The notes under the pieces are model-generated. The model was not told the DNA's origin. It worked only from the letters and a program-made list of their open reading frames with translations, and searched no databases. Below, piece by piece: positions 41,340 through 49,500 of a DNA stretch of 64,000 nucleotides. Every line of letters starts with the position of its first letter. The stretch's first letter is position 1. The translations under genes were made by a program, and so were the position numbers. The DNA comes from Geobacter sp. (GTDB lineage Bacteria > Desulfobacterota > Desulfuromonadia > Geobacterales > DSM-12255): NCBI GenBank assembly GCA_009684525.1, contig WKKR01000004.1:124001-188000 (forward strand). Direction: 5' to 3'.

Positions 41340-41813
41340 ATGCGTAAGAGTATAATCGGACAGGAAAACAAAGGGATCGTTTCACCTGAAATGAATTGGC
41401 TCGATCTCCCAAACATTGCTCGAGTCGAACTCACCTCCGAAGAATCTTCTCATCCCATTGAGTCGGCGTTGAATCCTTTCGGGGGATCTGGCTGGCGTGC
41501 ATCGGAACCTGGTCGGCAGACTATTCGGCTGCTGTTTGACGAACCGCTTCACATCAGACGTGTTCACCTGGTGTTCCACGAAGGTGAGCAGCAGCGAACT
41601 CAAGAATTCGTTCTGCGATGGTCCCCGGACGTTGGCCGATCGTACGAAGACATTGTACGTCAACAATACAATTTCACCCCTCAGGATACATCCCAGGAGA
41701 TAGAAGACTATACTGTTGACCTGGCCGGAGTGACCGCAATCGAACTGGTAATTGTGCCGGACATAAACGGGGGAAGTGCACATGCATCTCTTGGGCGGTT
41801 ACGCCTCGCCTGA
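41340..41813 (+). CDS. Discoidin/carbohydrate-binding-like protein
   Basis: A 157-residue soluble protein without a signal peptide. ARVELTSEESSHPIESAL, GSGWRASEPGRQTIRLLFDEP, RRVHLVFHEGEQQRTQEFVLRW and TAIELVIVPDINGG suggest an F5/8 type C (discoidin-like) beta sandwich, similar to proteins often labelled carbohydrate-binding. The ligand is unknown. ACAGGAGG precedes the ATG. It ends one base from the stop of a small convergent open frame. Confidence 0.7.
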   Translation: MRKSIIGQENKGIVSPEMNWLDLPNIARVELTSEESSHPIESALNPFGGSGWRASEPGRQTIRLLFDEPLHIRRVHLVFHEGEQQRTQEFVLRWSPDVGRSYEDIVRQQYNFTPQDTSQEIEDYTVDLAGVTAIELVIVPDINGGSAHASLGRLRLA

Positions 41814-41814
41814 C

Positions 41815-42021
41815 TCATTTCCCCAATTCATGCCACAGTAGATCGATCCTCTTCATGGCAGCCGGGAGATCAGTGGTAATCTCCCCCCTAGCTATTCTGA
41901 GTGCTGCCTGAAACGTCTCCATCGATTTTATGGCTTCCACAGGAACGGTCCTCAAAAACACCGAGACCCTCCTTTCAATCAAGGCAATGATCTGCAACGA
42001 ACAGGCTGTGTACCCTTTCAC
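41815..42021 (-). CDS. Small hypothetical protein, uncertain
   Basis: A 68-residue open frame beginning with GTG at 42021 and ending LPAAMKRIDLLWHELGK. The C-terminal half reads like a real protein helix, but the start has no ribosome site and overlaps the stop of a relic. It may itself be the 3' end of a lost gene. Confidence 0.3.
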   Translation of the reverse strand: MKGYTACSLQIIALIERRVSVFLRTVPVEAIKSMETFQAALRIARGEITTDLPAAMKRIDLLWHELGK

Positions 42022-42152
42022 TATTGCTGAAACTCTGCCGCCGCCTTGGTGGCTTCTTCGCAGGTCTGGAAGATCATCACCTTCATATCGGAAAATTCAG
42101 TACTGCGCCCCTCCTGTTGCCCCACCGGTTGCGTGCTCGCCGGAAGCGGTCC
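42021..42152 (-). pseudogene. Relic: 3' end of a Sel1/DUF4034-type gene with internal deletion
   Basis: The minus strand reads GPLPASTQPV then STEFSDMKVMIFQTCEEATKAA to a stop. This matches GPLPVSAQPV and HTEFTDMRVMIFKTCEEASKAA at the end of the intact gene at 36473-38578, but about 25 residues between the two blocks are missing. It lies downstream of the giant-protein operon. The stretch 42153-42333 shows no gene. Confidence 0.75.
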
Positions 42153-42333
42153 CAGCTTCTCATCCTGATCTTTTCGAGCATGCAGATGGTTGAGGTTTGG
42201 GCCGCGACACACCCTGTCACGACACCCTTTTTTCAGCGTCTCACCTCAATGACAGTCTCTGAGGGCCAGTCAGGTATCGTCGATATCTGCCTGCAGGAAT
42301 CTGGTCGCGGCGAGCACCATGCCGTTGATCTTG

Positions 42334-43497
42334 TTATGGCGACAGGGTCAATGCAATGCCCGCCGGGATGACATTCGTGTTGACGTCCACGACAGTCAGC
42401 TCCGAGACGGTAAAGTCGGCGGCGGCAATGGATACCGCATCCGGGGCAATGTTGCACGTGAGCGTGGCAAATCCGCCCACGTCGAATGCGGTGGCGGAAA
42501 CAACCGCGATCCTGACGGTAGCGCGCAGGCTGTCAGTGGCCGGAACGTAACGACCGGCCAGGATGGCGAGCCCCTGTGCTGCCCCCGAGGTCGTCAGCAC
42601 GCTGGACGCAATGGCGCCGCTTGCATCCGCATTGACCGTGACCCCCGCTGGCAGGGTTATGGTAGTGCCTATGCCGGCAATCTGCCCAGTTGCCCCGGTG
42701 GTGGCGATGGAAAGGGTCTTTATGCCCCAGCCGATGTTGATGAGGGGGGTGGCGGAAATATCCGTTATGCCGGTCATGTTGGCGGCGCTGGCGGCAAATT
42801 CGACCAGGGCGGTCTGCAGTTCAGCTGCCACGGTCACGTCGAGCCGGTTGTCGGTGCCAATGGCATCTTTCAGACTGGTCAGAACAGTGGAGAGATCGGT
42901 CCCCCTGCTCTGCATCAGTTTGGCCACGGCTGCCAGGACCAGGGCATACTCCTTCTGGCTCTCGGTACCGTCGACCGCAGACAGGGCATCCACCGGCAGG
43001 GTGCCAAGAGCATCGACCCGGAAGATCTCTGAAATCAGTGCGTTGTTCGTCTCGATGGCGTTCACGGTAATCCGGTGGGTCAGGGGGTCCTCACTTTTCC
43101 GTACGGCCAGTTCGGTCAATGGAGTCACGGAAACGGTCAGACTACTGGACTGCGCGGTGATGGCGGCCCGCAGGGGCGCAGCAGCCGCGATCTCCACGGT
43201 TGCACCGGTCGCCTCGTCGGTGTAGCTGCCGCTCGCCTCCACCAGCAGCGGACCCCGGTAACTGCCGATATCGGCCCGATAGGCACCGCTATTGTCGGTG
43301 GTCGTTTCCAAAAGGAGTGAACCCTTGCTGCCGTCGGCGGTCAGGGCGTAGATCCTGATCGTGCCGTTGCGGATGATCCCCTTGGAGGCAACGCCGCTGA
43401 CAATGGCGGACGATGAACCGCCTCCCCCGCCGCCTCCGCAACCGGCCAGGAGGAGCAGGAGAAAGAGTATGAGCAAAAGATGGCCGAATGTTTTCAT
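42334..43497 (-). CDS. Exported lipoprotein with a carboxypeptidase-regulatory-like N-domain
   Basis: A 387-residue protein with lipobox LLLAGC (Cys at residue 20), a Gly/Ser linker (GGGGGGGSSS), a beta-sandwich resembling the carboxypeptidase regulatory domain (VASKGIIRNGTIRIYAL, TTTDNSGAYRADIG), a helical middle (TPLTELAVRKSE and YALVLAAVAKLMQSRG) and a C-terminal beta domain. It is a surface or periplasmic lipoprotein of unknown role. It follows the giant protein gene by 41 bases and is probably co-transcribed; the shared domain type suggests both act at the cell surface. Confidence 0.8.
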   Translation of the reverse strand: MKTFGHLLLILFLLLLLAGCGGGGGGGSSSAIVSGVASKGIIRNGTIRIYALTADGSKGSLLLETTTDNSGAYRADIGSYRGPLLVEASGSYTDEATGATVEIAAAAPLRAAITAQSSSLTVSVTPLTELAVRKSEDPLTHRITVNAIETNNALISEIFRVDALGTLPVDALSAVDGTESQKEYALVLAAVAKLMQSRGTDLSTVLTSLKDAIGTDNRLDVTVAAELQTALVEFAASAANMTGITDISATPLINIGWGIKTLSIATTGATGQIAGIGTTITLPAGVTVNADASGAIASSVLTTSGAAQGLAILAGRYVPATDSLRATVRIAVVSATAFDVGGFATLTCNIAPDAVSIAAADFTVSELTVVDVNTNVIPAGIALTLSP

Positions 43498-43538
43498 ATG
43501 CGAATATCTCCGTAAGGTTGTGGCTAACAAGCCGGTAT

Positions 43539-46500
43539 CTACCAGGGAATGCCGATGACCCGGCGCAGGATGAGGACCGTATCGCCGATATCGATCCTGC
43601 CGTCGGGCGCCGATTTGCCGTTGATCAGCGGTGAAACATCGCCGTGGGCGAGGTTTTCCGGAGTGACAGCCTGGAGGCCGGCCGCGATCCGCAGCGCCTT
43701 GATGGCATCGACCAGATCCGGCAACCCACCGCTGCCGTCCAGGTCGCAGTCGGGCTCGCCTGTCGTCGTCAGGTCGATCCCCGTAACCGGAACCCCGCCG
43801 CTGACAACGATGGGCGATGCCTCGGCCGACTCGCTGGCGGTCCGGTACCAGCGGTCCGGGTAGCCACCGAACGCTCCGAACAAGAGCTTGTAGGTGCCGT
43901 TGGCGATGCCGGCCAGCCTGTAGCTGCCAGCGGCATATAGAGTCGACGTTTCCGCGACAAGGCCACCCGAATACCAGTCGAACAGCTTGATCGGAAGGTT
44001 GACGACCGCGGCGCCGGAACTGTCGGCTACCCGGCCGGCGATGCTGCCGTTGCCAACGGCGATAATCAGGTTAATGCCGTCGGTGACGATGCCGGTGGCG
44101 ACGGTTACCGGTTCGGCAGTGGTCGAATCGTTACTGTTGTCGTACCATTGCCCGATGAAGCCGTCCTCCATGACGCTCACGGCGATCTTATAGCTCCCCG
44201 CAGGAAGCGCTGCCAGCGTGAACCGGTCCGAATAATTCATGCCGACGAGGGCATCACCGGCCAGGACGCCGCTGACGGCGTCATAGGCCTTGACCCGTAC
44301 CAGATCCGGACCGGGACAGACCGTCGTGGATATCGAGCCGGCAATGATCCCCCCGGCAACGAGGGAGGCATCGATGCCCGCAGTGGTATCGGGCGCGGTC
44401 ACCCTTACCTCTGCCGGAAAGGATGCCGAACTGCCATACCAGGAAGCGGGATAGAACCTGTTTCCCGACAGGCTCCTGAACTGGACCCGGTAGATGCCGC
44501 TCGGCAGTCCGCCAACACTGTAGGAGCCGTCCAGATTGCTGATGGTGCTGCCGGCCCTGACACCGGTTGTGGCGTCGTAGACGCTGACCGAGATCCAGTC
44601 GAGAGAGGTGCCGTCCCGGCTGTCGGTTAGCCTGCCGGAGATCCCCCCCATCCTGTTCAGTCCCATGTTGATGCCGGTAATGGTACCCGGTGCCGTCACC
44701 GTGACCGGCGTACCTGCCGGCACGAAGGAGACACTGGAAACGAAGGTTGTGGGCAGCGAAACCGAAATCGGTTGGGACACGGTCTCCGGAAGCGGAAAGA
44801 TTATGACATCGGACGACGCGATCGGAATGACCGTGTCGTCGGGATACGCTATCCCGACATTGATCTCGATCGAGCTGAAATCGGAGGCAACCGTTTTGCT
44901 GCTCGTACTGGCCTGGTACCAGCCATAACCATACCCGTTGCCCATGCTGTCACGGCCATCGTAATACAGGTAGTAGTCGCCGCTCGGCAGACCGGTGATG
45001 GTGTAGTTGCCGGAAGGGTCGGAGATGCCGTGGCCGCTCCAGCCCGGAACGCTGCTGACCGCCATGACCGACACGCCATAGATGCCGGCACCGGTAATGC
45101 TGTCCGTAACCTTGCCGCTGATCCCGCCTCCCCTGGTCAGGGCCGCATCCGTGCCGGCAACGGCGCCGGGTGCCGTCACTGAAACCGTGGCGGAAGTGAC
45201 AGGCACGTAGCCAGGTGCGGAGAAGGTGAGTCGATAACTGCCGCTCCTCAATCCGCCGATGGTGTAGGCCCCGGTTCCATCGACGACTATCCCCCCGGTG
45301 GAAACGCTCACCGGGCTGGTGGTGATGTTGGCAAAGCCGATGACCGTGTTGGAGATGCCGGCACCGGTAGCGGCATCGGTGACCCTTCCGGAAATGCTTC
45401 CACCGGGGTCGAGCTGGGCATCGATGCCGGCAATGGTGCTCGAATCCGTAACGGTTATCGTCTCGGCACAGGCGGGGAGTTCCTGATCCTTGTACCAGCT
45501 TGCGAAATATCCGCTGGCAGAAGAGGGTTCGATTCTCAGCCGGTATGAACTTGGGACCAGACCGGAAATGACATAGGCGCCGGTCTGGTCGGTGGTGCCG
45601 CTCGCCGCCCAGTTGCCGGTGTGGCGGTCGACGAGATAGAGATAGACATTGGCAATCCCGGCACCGGTTATCCGGTCGGTGATCCTGCCGGTTACCTTGC
45701 CCCCCCTGACAAGGGCAGCATTGATGCCCGCTATCGTTTCAGGGGCTGTGACCGTCACACTGGCGGCATCTTCCTGAACGGTTGCGTTGCCATACCATTG
45801 GACAGCATAGCCTGCTGCGCTGAATCTGACTTTGTAGCTGCCGGTGGCGAGGCCGATGAAGCGGTAGGAACCGGCAGAATCGGTACCCGTTGAGGCGATC
45901 AATGTGTCGGAAAGGGCGTGATAGGCGTAAACGTAAACATTCTGGACGGCCATGCCGGTATCGCGGTCGATGACAACGCCCTGGATGGTGCCACCCATGG
46001 CCAGGGTTGCATCGATACCGGTGACAGTGGCCGGCGCGGTTACCGCCACCGTGTTTGCGGAGGAAGACCCGATCTGGTCGTTGTACCACTGCGTGGCATA
46101 ACCGGAACCGCTCTGCGCCTGGAACCGGATATTGTAGTTGCCGGTTGAGAGTCCTTTGATGCTGTAATTCCCGCTGCTGTCCGTGTTGCCGGAGCCCTTC
46201 CAGGTGCCGGTGGCAGCGTCCTCGGCTGTTACGTAAACCGCTGATATCGCGACACCGGTAACCCTGTCGGTGACGGTACCGGAGATGATGCCCCCCTTGA
46301 TCAGTCGGACATCGATGCCGCTGGTGGCGTTGGCTGTCGTAACCGCAATGCTGGCGGCACTCGACTGGCTCTCACCGCCGTACCACTGCTCCACATATTC
46401 CGATTTCCTGATGCGGATCTTGTAACTGCCGCTGGGGAGACCGGTTATGCCGTAGTGCCCGGTGCTGTCCGTCATGGCATAACCGATCCAGCTGCCGCTG

Positions 46501-49500
46501 GTGGCATCCAGAGCCTCTGCCGATGCACCGGCAATGATGGCACCGGTGGCGCTGTCGGTGACGAGGCCGTTGATGCTGCCACCCTTTACCAGGAGCGCAT
46601 TGATGCCCGATGTCTGGTTGGGTGCGGTGACAGTGACGCTGTCGGCGGTGTTCAGGTCGCTTTTGCCGTTGAACCATTGGTCGATATAACCGGCCGCAGT
46701 GAATCTGATTTTGTAACTGCCGCTGAGCCCGTTGACACTGTACGCGCCGGTACTGTCCGTGGAGACGGATTTGATCCACGAACCGGTTGCGGCATCGTAC
46801 ACGATAATGCCCGCCGAAGGAATGCCAGCACCAGTGCCGCTGTCGGTGACGGTGCCGCTGATGCTCCCCCCTTTCCGCAGCGCAGCATTGATGCCGCTGG
46901 TGGTGGCGGCCGCCGCCACGTTGACGATGGTCGCCGTGGCCTGATCGGACGCGTTGCTGTACCATTGGCCCAGATAACCGTCATTGCCGTAATGCTGGAA
47001 ACTGAGCTTATAGCTTCCCGGAACCAGACCGCCGATACTGTAGGCGCCAGTGCCATCCGTGTAGCCACTGCCGATATATTGGCCGGAGAGAGCGCTGAAG
47101 ATGGTAACGTACACGTTTCCGACGGAAGTGCCGGTAGCGGCATCGGTGACGGTACCGGTGATGACGCCCCCCCGAGCCATTGCCACGTTGATCCCCGCGG
47201 TGTCATTGGGCGCGGTGACGGCAACGGTGGCGGCGGCGGAACGGTCCGTCTGGCCGTCGTACCACTGCCCCACATAACCGCTGAGAGAAAAATAGAGTTT
47301 ATAGCTGCCCGACGGGAGGCCGGCAATCCGGTAGGCCCCGGTACTGTCCGTCAGGGCGTAGGCGGCCGTAACACCGGTAGCGGCGTTGTATGCGGTTGCG
47401 TACAGATTCGGGATGCCGGCACCGGTACCGCTATCAATGACCCGGCCGGAAATGGTGCCGACCAGGGTGAAGCTGGCCAGCCTGACCTCTTCCCGGTTGC
47501 CAAAGGTGTCCACGGAGTAGAAACGAAGACCTGCCGTGGCGTTGACGGCTATGGGGGCGGTGTAGGGAGTTGTCGGGGAGCAGCCGCCACCGAGGCACCA
47601 GAAGGTACCGGCGCAGCCGCTGCCTGAGCCGTCTCTGCAGGCAAGGGTCACGGTCTGGGGAACCGAGAAGGACCCCCCGGCCGGCGATGCCGTGGTGACC
47701 GGCGCAATGGTGTCGACCGTCCATTCGGCAACGGTCGCCGAGCTGATCTGTTGCTCGCGGCTGGAGGTCTTGCCGATGACGGCAATGGCATGGGTGCCGC
47801 CCCCCAGACCGGTCAGGCTGATGGGGGTGGCAACCGGGGTGTCGATGGTGGTGAAGTCGCCGCCGTCCAGGGCATAGCGATAGGAAACGATGTCGGTGCC
47901 ACCGACGGAGATGGTTGCCCAGGTCTCCTGCGTGGCGCCGACCGGCACACCGGACAGGGTCGCCCTCACCCCGGCCGGATCGAATTCGTAGGCACCAATG
48001 TCGAGCGAGGCCACCCCCTGGCCGGTGCCGTCGACGATCCGGGGAAGACCGTCCAGGTCGGTGGCCGGCAGGGACGAGACGCCGTTGTCGCCGGCATCAA
48101 TGGCCGGCGACCCGGAACGCAGGCCGTAGTAGCCGAATGCCGGGGCGATGAGCAGAGGATCGGCGGTGATGTTGCCGTTTACGCCGTTCTGGTCGGTGCA
48201 GGTGTCGCCATAGGCGGCTCCTGACGCGGAATAGACCGCATTGTGGCTGAACTCCAGCACTGCTGAATCGCTCAGGCTGCAGGAAACGGCTGTCCTGCTC
48301 CCTGCGGCCATGACGATATTGTTGGCAAAGAGGCCCAAGGGGATGTCAGTATCAATGTACACGACCGATCCTTGATCGCTGTTGTCGTCGAAGAGAGTGT
48401 TGCCAGCCAGAAGGGTATTATGCGTATCGATGCAGAAAAGAGCGCTTCCGTTCTTCGCCACGTTGTCCGCGATCAGGTTCTGGACGAGCCTGAGCCATGG
48501 TGACCCGATTGTCCAGACCCCCCCGCCGGATTGCAGGGCTGTATTATGCGTGACGACATTACCGCTGAGGGTTGCGTCGTTGCCATAGTATATGCTGATG
48601 CCGCCCCCCGCGTAGTCGCTGCTGTTGTCGGTGATGACATTGTCCAGGATTCGTGCCCCAACGGCCAGTTCCATGCCCAGGCCGCCGCCGTATAAGAGGC
48701 TGTGGTTGCGACTGATATGATTGTGCTGAATGAGGGGAGAACCGGAGAAGAGGTAGATGCCGGCCCCCTCGCTCGCGCTGTTGCCCGTAATCCTGTTGTT
48801 GCGGATCGTGGGGGAGGCTGAAGAGATATAGATGCCCCCGCCGTTCCCGTACGCCGGGGCGCTGGACCATGCCTTGCCGTTTCGTATGGTGAAGCCGTCG
48901 AGAATGCTGGTGAGGGACTCTCCCGTACTGAAGGTGATGACCGGACCCGCCAGGTTGCCATCGATGATGGTGACCTCAGCCCCGCCACTGCTGGAGACCG
49001 TGATCGCCTTCCCCTTGAAGTCGATGTTTTCCACGTAGGTGCCGGGTGCCACCAGGACGGTGTCGCCGTCGTTGGCCCCGTCGATGGCCGCCTGGATCGT
49101 CGACTGGTCGGCAGGTACGTTGATGGTGACCGGCAAAGCGGTGAGGATCGTGTACCGCTCGGTCTTCAGGTGTTCCTGGTTTAAGACCGTGTCCCGCGAG
49201 TAATATCTGAGGTAGGCAGAGGAGGAAACGTCGATCGGTCCGGCATACGGGGTGTTCGGGGAACAGGTTTGGCCAAGGCAGTAGTAGGTTGTGGAGCAAC
49301 CGGTTCCCGTACCGTCGCTGCAGGCAAGGGCCACGCTCTGGGGAGCGGCATAGATGCCGTCGACGACGCTGGGCGTTGTGACCGGAGGATCGGGATCGAT
49401 CGTATAGGAGACGGTGTTTACCGGCTCGCTGTTCCCGGCACGGTCGACCGAATAAAAGCGGAGATCGGTCGAAGAGTAGATCGGGACAAAACCGCTGAAA